NCBI RefSeq assembly: GCF_949987515.2
Contig: NC_082694.2
Coordinates: 42,990,451 to 43,054,450, forward strand
Length of the DNA stretch: 64,000 nt
Source: Delphinus delphis
Lineage: Eukaryota; Chordata; Mammalia; Artiodactyla; Delphinidae
Direction of reading: 5' to 3'
In this document: piece after piece, positions 47,894 through 60,412 of the stretch
How the letters are laid out: each line of letters opens with the position of its first letter
How positions within the stretch are numbered: position 1 is the stretch's first letter
Made by a program: the position numbers and the translations under genes
Notes under the pieces: model-generated
Seen by the model: only the letters and a program-made list of their open reading frames with translations
The model's database searches: none
What the model was told of the DNA's origin: nothing

Positions 47894-48379
47894 TTTTACA
47901 TCTTTATTGGAGCATAATTGCTTTATAATGTTTTGTTAGTTTCTGCTGTATAACAAAGTGAATCAGCTCTATGTATACATATATCCCCGTATCCCCTCCC
48001 TCTTGAGCCTCCCTTCCACCCTCCCTATCCCACCCATCTAGGTGGTCACAAAGCACCGAGAGCTGATCTTCCTGTGCTATGTGGCTACTTCCCACTAGCT
48101 ATCTATTTTACATTTGGTAGTGTATATATGTCAATGCTACTCTCTCACTTCGTCCCAGCTTCCCCTCTCTCCAACCCCCGCCATGACCTCAAGTCCATTC
48201 TCTACATCTGTGTCTTGTGTCTTTATTCCTGTCCTGCCACTAGGTTCATCAGAACGTTTTTTTTTTTTTTAGATTCTATATATATGTGTTAGCATATGGT
48301 ATTTGTTTTTCTCTTTCTTACTTCACTATGTATGACAGACTCTATGTCCATCCACCTCTCTATAAATAACTCAATTTCA
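47894..48379 (-). mobile_element. young L1, strongly 5'-truncated
   Basis: Antisense 3'UTR and last codons of an L1 close to copies 2 and 4 (compare 56185-56640): 'ttctgctgtataacaaagtg', 'cactagctatctattttaca', 'tatgacagactctatgtcca'. An 18-bp duplication TTTTGAAGAATTATTTTA (47876-47893) and TTTTGAAGAATGATTTTA (48380-48397), one mismatch, brackets it. About 486 bp remain of a 6-kb element. Confidence 0.92.
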
Positions 48380-48980
48380 TTTTGAAGAATGATTTTAAGT
48401 ATTGCTATCTTGTTCAACAAGCTTAATAATAATTCTAGTAGTTTTTTGATAATAGATTCCTTAAAATTTTCAACTTAAACAAATTTACTACTACCACAAA
48501 AAAAGAAAATTTACTTCTTCTTTTCCCAATTGACATGTCTTTTACTTGTTTTTTGTTTTTTCTTTTGTGCTTTACTGCACTGTTTAGAATCCATACAATG
48601 ATGTTGAACATCAGTGGCAAGTGTTGAAATCTTTACCTTGTTTAAGACATTGGATAGAAAGCATTCAATATTTTGCCATTACAATGCTAGTTTGGGGTTT
48701 TACTTAGATGATCTTTTTAGCTTGATGAAGTTTCTATTCTTAGTTTGCAGGAATGAGTGTTGAATTTTATTAAATGCTTTTTGTGCATAAAGGAAATAAT
48801 TATTCATTCACCTTGATTCTGTTTATATGGTGAAATGTTAAATAAATCTTTGATTCTCAGAATTGACCTCATCTGGTCCAGAGATAGTATAATTTTTATA
48901 TTATAGGATTTAATTTGCTATCCAACAATATAAAAAAATATACTACCTCTGTCCCAAATGAGGTCTATCCTGAGAATCAA

Positions 48981-49162
48981 AGGTTTATTTAACTTTATTA
49001 AGGATATCTACATGTATGCTCTTGAGGGATATTTGTCTTTAATATATTTAAATGTTTATTTAACTTTATTAAGGATTTATTTATTTAACTTTAGGTTTAT
49101 TTAACTTTATTAAGGATATCTACATGTATGCTCTTGAGGGATATTTGTCTTTAATATATTTA
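48981..49162. repeat. 70-bp exact direct repeat, 112-bp period
   Basis: Bases 48981-49050 recur identically at 49093-49162 (start AGGTTTATTTAACTTTATTA). The 42-bp spacer contains another partial copy, 'tttatttaactttattaagg'. A nested tandem duplication inside old L1M. Confidence 0.95.
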
Positions 49163-50929
49163 GATTTTTAGTTTAGAATGGGTGCTAGGTTTTACTTGTC
49201 CTTTTGACATATTTCAATATGAGTTTTTTTCTTTTGGCATAAATTACATCATAGTTTTTTGGTGTCACTTTATTACTTCTTTCTTACATCACTGGATTCT
49301 GTTTGCTAACCATTTCTTTCTAATTAAGATTAAAAATGAGTGTCCTTTTGTGACCTTAATTTTGTCAGGTTTTGATATTAAAGGTAATTTTGCTATGTAA
49401 GTTAACTGAAGGGATTTTTTTCTTCTTTAGTAATTGAGATATTTAAAGCTAAAATTTTGTTATCTAAATATAATTTGCTATGTCACATAGATTTAGTTAC
49501 TACCTCTTTTCTTTTTTTCATTTTCTTGTCATTGTAAATTTTTCTTTTGATTTCCCCTTTGTTGCAAAAGTAATTGTGTAGTGTCTTTCTAAATAATTAG
49601 TTGTGAATTAATTGAATTGATTACATTTTATTCATAATTTCTAAATATATTTTCTCACAACTACACTGTGTTGCTTATAAAATTGCACACATTTAAACTT
49701 TATAAATATGTGCTTTATGTTTAACACAGCTCATTTTTTGCAGGAGTTTTATGTACACATAACAAAGAATGTATATTTCCTCTTTAAATGACAAAAGATT
49801 TCCTTATATGTGTATGTTAAATTAAGATTATTAATTATATTATTCACCCTATCTGCATTTCAACTCTTTTTTTTTTCATTGACTAGATGTATTGAAATTT
49901 CAGCAGGGAATTTAGAAGTTACAGAATTTTTACCAAGTCATGTTCAGGTAATGTGCATTTTCTAATCAATCCAGCCTGGAACTTGATAAACCCCTTCAGT
50001 ATGCAGGCTCAAATCTTTATTCAGAGAGGGGAAATTTTCTTCTATACCATGTCTAAATATTGGCTCTTCTTCACCTGTTTCTATTTATTCTGACGTTATA
50101 CATGCATTTTCGTTCATTTGTGCCTTTTACTCATGTGTCTCACCATTTCTTTCATGATTTTCATTTCATTGCTTTGCTTTGAAATATTTCTTGCTCTTGA
50201 TCTTCCTGGTCACTAGTGAAGGACTCATTTTCTTGAATTCATGTAATCACTTTGTTTTATTCTTCAAAAAAATTTTATCTTCAGAAAGTCTGAAAAACTG
50301 GGTCACTTAGTCACAAGGAGAATATGGTTTTTGCTTTATTCAATAATTTTAAAGCAGTTTTTATACATAAATGTTCTTCTAAGAGCTAAGGATAAAAATA
50401 TAATAGGTAATGAAATACTGATAGATTTTTGTGAGTGCCTAGATAAATGAGGAGGCTGTACATATCTCAGGACTTAAAATACTTAAAAGGCAAAAAGAAA
50501 CAATCCATGTAAAAATCTACAGAAATTTTGTGAAATCTGGCATTTTGTGATGAGATAACAAAATGCAAAAAGCCTAGAGGCTTTTTGTTCATAAATTTCT
50601 ACAAGGCCAAGTTTGGGAATGATGGCTTTGTCATCACATGGAATAGGGCTGAGTTTCCCTCACTTATTCTTTAAGGGTGATTGGAAAGAAAAGTTTCCAG
50701 AGCATACTCATACCACTATCTAATGCCATGATTATTAGACTTTAGTCTGGATATATATTTTTTTCACATGTGAATATCCTCAGTGTCATCATTAGTCTAT
50801 GTTAGTGCTGTTTAGTGCATGGGTTGGTTACTGAGAAATGTATTTATTTTGGAAAAAAAATTCCAGCCTACAAAATTACCAGTGCTTATGAAAGAGTAAT
50901 GTACTTTTTCTTATTAATGATTTTTTAAA

Positions 50930-51115
50930 GACCTTTAAAATAGTTTTATCTGCTCAATAATGTGGAGAAATATTTGTTTAATTTTTCAGAGATTATGATA
51001 TTTAAAACCTTACTGAACATAAACTCCTTGTCAGAATGGTATTAAAGTACATAGTATAAGAGAAACATTATTGAAGTGAACATTAGGAAGAAAATAACAA
51101 AAATGACACATTGAG
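50930..51115 (+). repeat. unassigned repeat, first copy
   Basis: Shares an ordered set of phrases with 53433-53640 in the same orientation, for example 'ttaaaaccttactg' plus 'cat.aactcc.tgtcagaat' and 'attaaag.acat'. Diverged but clearly homologous by eye. Confidence 0.65.
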
Positions 51116-53295
51116 AACTCAAACGCTCTATTCTCACACAAATCACACCTGACATCAAAACTTTTCTTTAATTAGTTAAATTTATCTAATTCCGCACACA
51201 AAAGAGACTGAAGCACTGAATTTAATATATATTTACTTGTTTCAGCAATATGATATGATATAACTTTGTGATTAAAACAGAGCCTCCAGTCATACAGTGG
51301 AAATCAATAATGTGGAATTAAAGATATTGAAAAATCTGGTACAATTTCCCATCTCTTTAAAGAAAAACCTTTTTATTCCCCAGTGAGTCATGAACAACAC
51401 AGACTAAGTCTACTGACACATTCTGATACACAAGATATAGAAGAGCAAAGTATCTAGAGCTCATTTAAACAGAACAGATTACTAATTTATTCAGACTCTC
51501 CATTTTTACATTTTTATCACTTGTAGCCAAGTGAGCTTTGTGCAATTTTTGTCCAAAGACCTCGTTATAAAATCTTTCCTGCCCTTTCCCTGCCAACTAG
51601 GCATTGAATGTTACTGAGGACATTAAGATAATCCCTGTATTATATGTTCCTTTGATGGTTTAGGACCATCCCACATAAAATATTCAATATATATTCTAAT
51701 ATACTAAATTATATAGATGATAAAATGAAACAGAAGTGGGTAGCATTTGGCTTTGCTCTACTTTTGTGTAAAAATATCTTGAAGAATTTATCTTCTATTT
51801 TATTACTACCTTTTGGCAGTATACCACTTAATTTGAAGAATTTTACAGTTAAAATATCCCTGGAAATTATATACTCTAACCTACTCAAAGTACTCAAAGT
51901 AGTCTTACCAATAAGAGAGACTTTCTATAGAGGATCATCCATCTTATGCTTGATTACATCACAGAACAGGTCATTTCTGCAAGAAGCAGCTCAAGTTTTA
52001 GATAAATCATTCTTATAATCAACTGTAGTATTTTTTACTGGAACTTTTTTTTTATCACAATTCTGTTCTCTTGATCAATAGAAAACAAATTAATGTAGTC
52101 CTTTTTCTTCATGGCATCCTTACAGGTCTTTGTAGACAGATACCAGTTCTTTCAAAGTTCATCTATAATGGTAATTCTTCCTTGTCCTTTTAGTTATCTC
52201 ACTTGATGTTAAGAACCCTCCCTGTTCTGTTAACTTTCTGTGAATGCAATCTATCATATGAAAGCCTCACTTAAAATATTGTATCAGGAACTGAGCATAT
52301 TATTCCATGTATAATTTAGTCAAGACAGGAATTATTTCCAGTAATTTGAACAATTTGCCACTTTTAATACAGTTTATCATACTGTTTGCATTTTGAACAT
52401 TTTTGCAGTCATGGAAGACTTGGTGCTTATAGTGAGTGACGGCATGGTTGTTAATACTACCATGTTCTTTGCACACAAAACGCTATTTAGAAAAATTTCC
52501 TGACTTCTTTTAGACTCAAGTAAAAAAATCACCGTTTATTATTGCCAATTTTTTTCTTGAGTCTGTTTACCATTTCAAGCCAATCTGTGATCAAATCATG
52601 TAATATACTTCTCTTAATTTCTATCTCCCTATCCTCTTCTTTCCCCCTTCACATTCTAAGTGGTTTTACTGGGGCTGTCAATCACACAGTCCCACTCTTC
52701 TGCCATAGAAGTCTTTGTTTCTTGGAATTCTGAGTCTTGAGCTGAGACAAAACGGCATATAAAGCTGTTGGAACCTTGTTATCTGGTGACAGGAACACAT
52801 AAGATTGTCTCAGAGCTCCATCTTCTGTGATCTCCTTTGCCTCCTGGTTGCCATTCCTCTTACTCAGCTGTTCTTGCAGTTCTGTGAGATAGCACGTGTT
52901 CCTCCAATCATTTCATTCCTTGCTCAACTTTATTCAGTGCTGATCTAATTGCTTACGACCAAGCATTCTAATTGTTTCATACAATTCTCAATTTTGCATC
53001 CACCATAATTTTGATTATTAAAATTAGATTATTAAAAATTTTTAAACTTTGCATCCATCATAGATTAGAGCATATTCATTAGCTGTTTATGTAGGCTTTT
53101 TCTTTTTTCTGAGAACTGCATAGTCATTTACACAAACAAGGTGATTTGCTTCCTGGGAATAAAATTTAAGGGATAATGATTAGGAAAACTGCTTCAAAAA
53201 TGTGCAGACAATAAGAAAGATGTGAAAAAATATTTAAAGAATAGATTTCTTATACTTACATTTAAAACTCTCAGCATTTTATAAATTTACATTTT

Positions 53296-53335
53296 AAAAC
53301 CTAATAGGAAAAAAAAAAAAAAAAAACCTAATAGG
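53296..53335 (+). mobile_element. poly(A)-only insertion with target-site duplication
   Basis: AAAACCTAATAGG (53296-53308) is followed by A18 (53309-53326) and CCTAATAGG (53327-53335). The last four A's can be counted as the start of the second copy of a 13-bp duplication. The site reads TTTT/AAAA at 53292-53299, the L1 endonuclease preference. It fits an L1-mediated insertion of tail only. Confidence 0.7.
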
Positions 53336-53432
53336 CACAAACAGTTTGGCATGTGTATGTGTATGCACATATGTGCATGCATATATTCTTTATTATACTA
53401 CATATAATTTACTTTATATTATTTATTTTCTT

Positions 53433-53640
53433 TTAAGAACTTTTAGAAGATAGTTTTCTATGCTTAATAACATGGATAGGTATTTGTTTAATAAATTGTT
53501 CAGCGATTATGACACTTAAAACCTTACTGGACATGAACTCCCTGTCAGAATTACATTAAAGCACATGCTATTAGAGCAAATATTATTAAAGAAAATGAAC
53601 ATAAGGAAGAAATACGACAAGAATAACACATTGCAGAGTG
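53433..53640 (+). repeat. unassigned repeat, second copy
   Basis: Partner of 50930-51115. The alignment covers about 200 bp with small gaps. Either an old local duplication or two copies of an interspersed repeat that I do not recognise. Confidence 0.65.
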
Positions 53641-54746
53641 AGAAGATATTCTATCAACATTTTGGAGTGAGAGTGAAAATTATATGAATTTAATAAATTA
53701 AATAAATAAAAATGTGTAGAAAATCAATTTCTATTGTGCTTATGTATGCAACCATCCATAAATGCATTTTAAAACCTATATAATCATATCTTTAGAAGTC
53801 TTGGGGAAAAAGTGAGTAATGAATGAAAAAACAGATATGTAGAGAGCGTATTTCTCTTGTCCTTCAAGTGGAAGTTTAAAGCTACCTTTTGTTTTTAGGT
53901 ATAAAAGAGAATTTGCTCTACTCTACATCCCTTTACACAGATGTTCTGAAAATAGGCAAGACCGTGAACATTTAATTCACTTTTCAATAGTGAATGCTGA
54001 AATAAAACAAATGGCAGTGAGTTCATGTTTCCCTCATTTAGCAAAATTTTTTATTAAAGTTAAGTTACAGATATTTGTAAAAACTTTAAGGTAATTTCCA
54101 AACTTAAGCTTCTATGATCTGGAAGCTTATAAATATCGGAACAAATTCTCGAATACTACTTATGGTATTAAGGCACATTGCAACTTAGTCTCTAACATTC
54201 TCAGTGGAAAACTGAGTCAAAATACAGCATTTTATTTTTCTTTTAAAGTAATGTCTGAGTTTTTGTAATATTAAAAATTAAAGCATCTTAAAATAATTTT
54301 TTCATAGTAATCCTGACAGTGCTGTTCAAGAGAAAAAAGAACTTAGAGAACTATGAATTCTGTGTTTCCTTTAAAAATAGAAGGCTTTGACTGAAAAACC
54401 CCTTAAGGTACATTAAAATAAATTTTACAATCAGTCCTACATATTTTAAAAATTATGCCATTTAAAAATAAATTACCATCTTTTCAGAGAGACAGTTACT
54501 CATTTTTTCCAGGAAAGCAAACACAGGATTTCTGGATAAGAGATCCAGCTTATTATTTATAGCAGTAACAGCAATTTTCCTTGACTAATCCTGCTCGAGG
54601 GAATGTGTCAAGTGCAGATATCAGTTGCGTATACATAGATCTGTACTCCATAAGAGGAATCCCATAATCATGAATCTGGAAACTTACATAGGAGCTTGAC
54701 AGCAACACAGTTCCCTTCACATCCTGAGAGAAGGAGAGAAATCTTG

Positions 54747-54960
54747 CACCGTTGACCCTTGAACAATGTAGGGGTTAGGAGCACGACCCCTCCCATAGTC
54801 AAAAATCCTTGTATAACTTTACAGTTGTCCCTGTGTATCTGAGATTCCACATCAGCAGATTCAACCAACCACAGATTGTGTAGTACATATTTATTGAAAA
54901 CAATCCACATATAAGTGGACCCACGCAGTTCAAACCCACACTGTTCAAGCATCAACTGTA
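54747..54960. mobile_element. Tigger-like MITE (Tc1/mariner superfamily)
   Basis: Terminal inverted repeats: GTTGACCCTTGAACAATGTA at the left, and at the right the complement of AGTTGATGCTTGAACAGTGT. Internal phrases 'ccctgtgtatctgagattcc' and 'agattcaaccaaccacagat' are typical of Tigger-group short elements. A TA follows the right end. The minus frame at 54668-54955 is not a gene. Confidence 0.8.
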
Positions 54961-56174
54961 TTTCTAGTGCAAATAAATTCTATCTGGTCAGAAAGGGAGG
55001 AAGGCTCATATGAAGAATACAAGCATTTGACTCAGGAGAAAATAAGTTTTCTTACTCTTTGAATGGAGACAGGAGACTCTACCATAAAAGAGACCAGCTG
55101 TCTATTTATAATGTTATAACTGTTCATTATAATGTTATCTATATGTTTTAGTTTCTGTAAATGTTTTTACATTTTATTAGACTAAAAGAGTATCATTATG
55201 AATATTTTGGTAAGAGAATTTTATTAAGTTTTATCAAATTATTCTTTTTTGCTTGAGATAGTTAAGTAATATTTATATTATATAAATACAAAATAAATAT
55301 CAAATGAAAGAAATTAGAATATATAACTGAGGTAAGGATGTGAAAAGGCATTGTTATGAGACTATAAAAACCAGTATATCTATGTATTGTTTCTTCTTTC
55401 TTTTGTTTTTCACTTTAGTACAGTGACACTTAACACTAAATTTCATTTTTCACTATATTATACTTCATTGGCTTCAGGATTCCTTTCTTGTAATCACAAA
55501 AATTACATACCTGTTTCCACAGTGGAAATTTTATTAGGCATGATTAATACAAATTTGAGTTGTAATTTTGAGATTGCATATAAATACAAGAGGAATAATT
55601 AACTTATTAAAAGCAAGCTTAATATCAGTTGTGTTTTTCCTTACAAGTCTAGATATAGAATATATCATCTTTTATAAAATTACTATGCATTCAATAAAAT
55701 GACTGTTCATTCTAGTAAAGTAGTAATGACTTCTTGCATGAAATAAGCTCAGGTGAAAATTTACCATAATCAAGAATTTAATGCTGTATCATCATTTCCA
55801 CAGAACAAATATACTAAAATATCTTCCATCAGGTTAAGAAAACATATGGTTTTCTATTTACAACAATTGGTGCAATTTATAGAGAAAATTGAAATGTACA
55901 AGCAGATAATATAAGGTCACAAAGCATGTTATTGAATTAGAAGTAAAAAACTATGCTTTAGAAAAACAGCTACCTCAAAATTTAGTATAATGAAGTTATA
56001 TTTCAAAGTAACTTAAATTGAGGCCCGATATACTATGTAAATAATTACAAATATATAAATGGTAGTATTTCTAAGATCTCTGAGGTTATAGACTGAAGTG
56101 TAAATATCTATCACGATTCGATAAATTTATTACTGCTGTGGAAAATTTTTTTAACTCATAATTCATAGTCTTTT
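54961..56174. other. unique AT-rich non-coding sequence
   Basis: No repeat or exon recognised. Confidence 0.4.
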
Positions 56175-56503
56175 CACATTATCCTTTTTTTTCTTCACAT
56201 CTTTATTGGAGTATAAATGCTTTACAATGTGACGTTAGTTTCTGCTGTCTAACAAAGTGAATCAGCTATATGTATACATATATACCCATATCCCCTCCCT
56301 CCCTCCCACGCCTATCCATCTAGGTCGTCACAAAGCATCGAGTTGACCTCCTAGCAGCTTCCCACTAGCCATTCATTTTACATTTAGTAGTGTGTATATG
56401 TTAATGCGACTCTCTCACTTCATCCCAGCTTTCCCTTCCCCGCTGTGCCCTCAAGTCCATTCTCTATGTCTGTGTCTTTATTCCTGCCCTGCCACTAGAT
56501 TCA

Positions 56504-59500
56504 TCAGTACTGCTTTTTAAAACTCTCTATATATGTATACATTAGCATACGGTATTTGTTTTTCTCTTTCTGACTTACTTCACTCTGTATGACAAACTCT
56601 AGGTCCATCCACCTCACTACAAATAACTCAATTTCATGTCTTCTTATGGCTGAGTAATATTCCATTGTATATATGTGCCACATCTTCTTTATCCATTCAT
56701 CTGTTGATGGACAGTTAGGTTGCTTCCATGTCCTGGCTATTGTAAATAGTGCTGCAATGAACATTGTGGTACATGTATATTTTGACTTATGGTTTTCTCA
56801 GGGTATATGCCCACTAGTGGGATTGCTGGGTCATATGGTAGGTCTCTTTTTAGTTTTTTAAGGAACCTCCATACTGTTCTCCATACTGGCTGTATCAATT
56901 TACATTCCCACCAACAGTGCAAGAGGGTTCCCTTTTCTCCACACCCTCTCCAGCATTTATTGTTTGTAGATTTTTTGATGATGGCCATCCTGACCGGTGT
57001 GAGGTGATACCTCATTGTGGTTTTGACTTGCATTTCTCTAATGATTAGTGATGTTGAGCATCTTTTGATGTATTTGTTCGCCATCTATATGTCTTCTTTG
57101 GAGAAATGTCTATTTATGTCTTCCACCATTTCTGGATTGGGTTGTTTGTTTTTGTGATATTGAGCTGCATGAGCTGCTTGTATATTTTGAAGATTAATCC
57201 TTTGTCAGTTGCTTTGTTTGCAAATATTTTCTCCCATTCTGAGGGTGGTCTTTTCGTCCTGTTTATGGTTTCCTTTGCTGCGCAAAAGCTTTTAAGTTTC
57301 ATTAGGTCCCATGTGTTTGTTTTTGTTTTTATTTCCCTTATTCTAGGAGGTGGGTCAAAAAGGATCTTGCTGTGATTTATGTCATAGAGTGTTCTGCCTG
57401 TGTTTTCCTCTAAGTTTTATACTGTCTGGCCTTACATTTAGGTCTTTATTCCAGTTTGAGTTTATTTTTGTGTATGGTGTTAGGGTGTGTTCTAATTTCA
57501 TTCTTTTACATGTATCTATCCATTCTTCCCAGCACCACCTATTGAAGAGGCTGTCTTTTCTCAATTGTATATTCTTGCCTCCTTTGTCAAAGATAAGGTG
57601 GCCATATGTGCGTGGGTTTATCTCTGGGCTTTCTATCCTGTTCTGTTGATCTATCTTTCTGTTTTTGTGCCAGTACCATACTGTCTTGATTACTGTGGCT
57701 TTGTAGTATAGTCTGAAGTCAGGGAGCCTGATTTCTCCAGCTCCATTTTTCTTTCTTAAGATTGCTTTGTCTATTCGGGGTCTTTTGTGTTTCCATACAA
57801 ACTGTGAAATTTTTTGTTCTAGTTCTGTGAACAATGCCATTGGTAGTTTGATAGTGATTGCATTAAATCTGTAGATTGCTTTGGGTAGTATAGTCATTTT
57901 CACAGTATAGATTCTTCCAATCCAAGAAGGTGGTGTATCTCTCCATCTGTTTGTATCATCTTTAATTTCTTTCATCAGTGTCTTATAGTTTTCTGCATAA
58001 AAGTTTTTTGTCTCCTTAGGTAGGTTTACTCCTAGGTATTTTGTTCTTTTTGTTACAGTGGTAAATGGGAGTGTTTCCTTAATTTCTCTTTCTGATTTTT
58101 AGTTGTTGGTGTATACAAATGCCAGAAATTTCTGTGTATTAATTTTGTATCCTACAACTTTACCAAATACATTGATTAGTTCTAGTAGTTTTCTGGTGGC
58201 ATCTTTAGCATTTTCTATGTACACTATCGTGTCATCTGCAAACAGTTGACAGTTTTACTTCTTTTCCAATTTGTATTTCTTTTATTTCTTTTTCTTCTCT
58301 GATTAATGTGACAAGGACTTCAAAAACTATGTTGAATAATAGTGGTGAGAGTGGACATCCTTGTCTTGTTCCTGATCTTAGCGGAAATGCTTTCAGTTTT
58401 TCACCATTGAGAATGATGTTTGCTGTAGGTTTGTCATATATGGCTTTTATTTTGTTGAGGTAGGTTCCCTCTATGCCCACTTTATGGAGAATTTTTATCA
58501 TAAATTTGTGTTGAATTTTGTCCAAAGCTTTTCTGCATGTATTGAGATGATCATATTGTTTTTATTCTTTAATTTGTTAATATGGTATATCACATTGATT
58601 GTTTTGAGTTTATTGAAGAATCCTTGCATCCCTGGGATAAATCCCACTTGATCATGGTGTATGATCCTTTAATGTGTTGTTGGATTCTGTTTGCTAGTAT
58701 TTTGTTGAGGATTTTTGCATCTATGTTTATCAGTGATATTGGTCTATAATTTTCTTTTTTTGTGATATCTTTGTTTGGTTTTGATATCAGGGTGATGCTG
58801 ACCTCACCAAGTAGAACAAGTCTGGGAGTGTTCCTCCTAACACAAATTTTTGGAAGAGTTTGAGAAGGATAGGTGTTAACTCTTCTCTAAATGTTTGATA
58901 GAATTCCCCTGTGTAGCCAACTGGTCCTGGACTTTTGTTTGTTGGAAGATTTTTAATTACAATTTCATTACCTGTGATTGGTCTGTTTATATTTTCTAAT
59001 TCTTCCTGATTCAATCTTGGAAAGTTGTACTTTTCCAAGAATTTTTCCATTTCTTCCAGGTCATCCATTTTATTGGCATATAGTTGCTTGTAGTAGACTC
59101 TTACGATCTTTTTTATTTCTGTGGTGTGAGTTGTAATCTCTCCTTTTTCATTTCTAATTTTATTGATTTGAGTCCTCTCCCTTTATTTCTTGATGAGTCT
59201 GGCTAAAGGTTTATCAATTTTGTTTATCTTCTCAAAGAACCAACTTTTAGTTTTATTGATCTTTGCTATTGTTTTCCTTGTTTCTATTTCATTTATCTCT
59301 GCTCTGATCTTTATGATTTCTTTCCTTCTACTAACTTTGGGTTTTCTTTGTTTTTCTTTTTCTAGTTGCTTTAGGTGTAAGTTTCGATTGTTTATTTGAG
59401 ATTTTTCTTGTTTCTTGAGGTGAGCTTGAATTGCTATGAACTTCCTTCTTAGAGCTGCTTTTGCTGTGTTCCATAGGTTTGGGATCATCATGCTTTCATT

Positions 59501-60350
59501 GTCATTTGCTTCTAGGTATTTTTTGATTTCTTCTTTGATTTCTTCAGTGATCTCTTGATTATTTAGTAATGTATTCTTTAGCCTCCATGTTTTTTGTGTT
59601 TTTTACATTTTTTCCCTGTAACTGATTTCTAATCTCCTATCTTTGTGGTTAGAAAAGATGCTTGATACGATTTCAATTTTCTTAAATTCTCCAAGGCTTG
59701 ATTTGTGACCCAAGTTGTGATTTATTCTGGAGAATGTTCCATGTGTACTTGAGAAGAAAGTGTATTCTTCTGCTTTCAGGTGGAATATCCTAAAAATATC
59801 AATAAAGTCTATCTGGTCTATTGTGTCATTTAAAGCTTCTTCTTCCTTATTTATTTTCTATCTGGATGCTCTGTCTATTGGTTTAAGTGGCGTGTTAATG
59901 TCCCCTACTATTAGTGTGTTAGTGTCGATTTCTCCTTTTATGGCTGTTAACATTTGCCTTATGTCTTGAGGTGCTCCTATGTTGGGTGCATAAATATTTA
60001 TAACTGTTACGTTTTCTTCTTGGATTGATCCTTTGATCATTATATAGTGTCCCTCCTTATCTCTTGTAGCAGTCTTTATTTTAAAGTCCATTTTATCTGA
60101 TATGAGTATTACTACTCCAGCTTTCTTTTCATTTCCATTTGCATGGAATATCTTTTTCCATCCCCTCACTTGCAGTCTGTATGTGTCCCTAGGTCTGAAG
60201 TGTGTTTCTTGTAGACAACTTATATAAGGGTCTTGTTTTTGTATCCATTCAGCCAGTCTGTGTCTTTTGGTTAGAGCATTTAATCCATTTACATTCATGG
60301 TGATTATCGATATGTATTATCAATACGTATTGATAATAATGTTCCTCTTA
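56504..60350 (-). pseudogene. L1 ORF2 of copy 4, several frameshifts
   Basis: Endonuclease (MNVNGLNALTKRHRLAEW ... QETHFRPRDTYR ... VGDINTPLKPIDR) is open at 60298-59858. Linker helices follow at 59491-59183 and RT fingers ([21 protein letters not shown]) at 59068-58787. The palm is open to 58232, where one extra base just before the FADD codons (58242-58231) throws the frame. C-terminal pieces follow at 57975-57382, 57302-57114, 57084-56737 (intact Cys/His motif [18 protein letters not shown]) and 56764-56504 in other frames. At least four shifts or stops overall. Confidence 0.92.
60315..60338. repeat. 24-bp perfect palindrome between ORF1 and ORF2 of L1 copy 4
   Basis: Self-complementary around the central ACGT (60325-60328). 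Copies 1 to 3 lack it at the matching place, where copy 2 reads 'ggaacatgcacatcgataac'. Confidence 0.9.
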
Positions 60351-60412
60351 TCATTTTCTTAATTGATTTGGGTGTGTTTTCGTGGGTCTTTTTCTTCTCT
60401 TATGTTTTCCGC

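Larger units (their letters stand above)
47835..49720 (-). mobile_element. old L1M ORF2 fragment, host of a younger L1
   Basis: 'catagagatacaatcaattt' at 47857 continues after the inserted younger L1 as 'cttgttcaacaagcttaata' and 'ttctagtagttttttgata' (about 48411-48450). It then proceeds through 'ttattaaatgctttttgtgc' and 'ctcagaattgacctcatctg'. Antisense ORF2 order throughout. Contains a local 112-bp-period duplication. Confidence 0.6.
49721..54746. other. mostly unassigned AT-rich sequence
   Basis: The part up to about 50260 may be more old L1M. Two related stretches, 50930-51115 and 53433-53640, and a poly(A)-only insertion at 53296-53335 lie here. No exon is supported; frames at 51725-52018 and 52542-52733 have no features. 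Confidence 0.35.
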
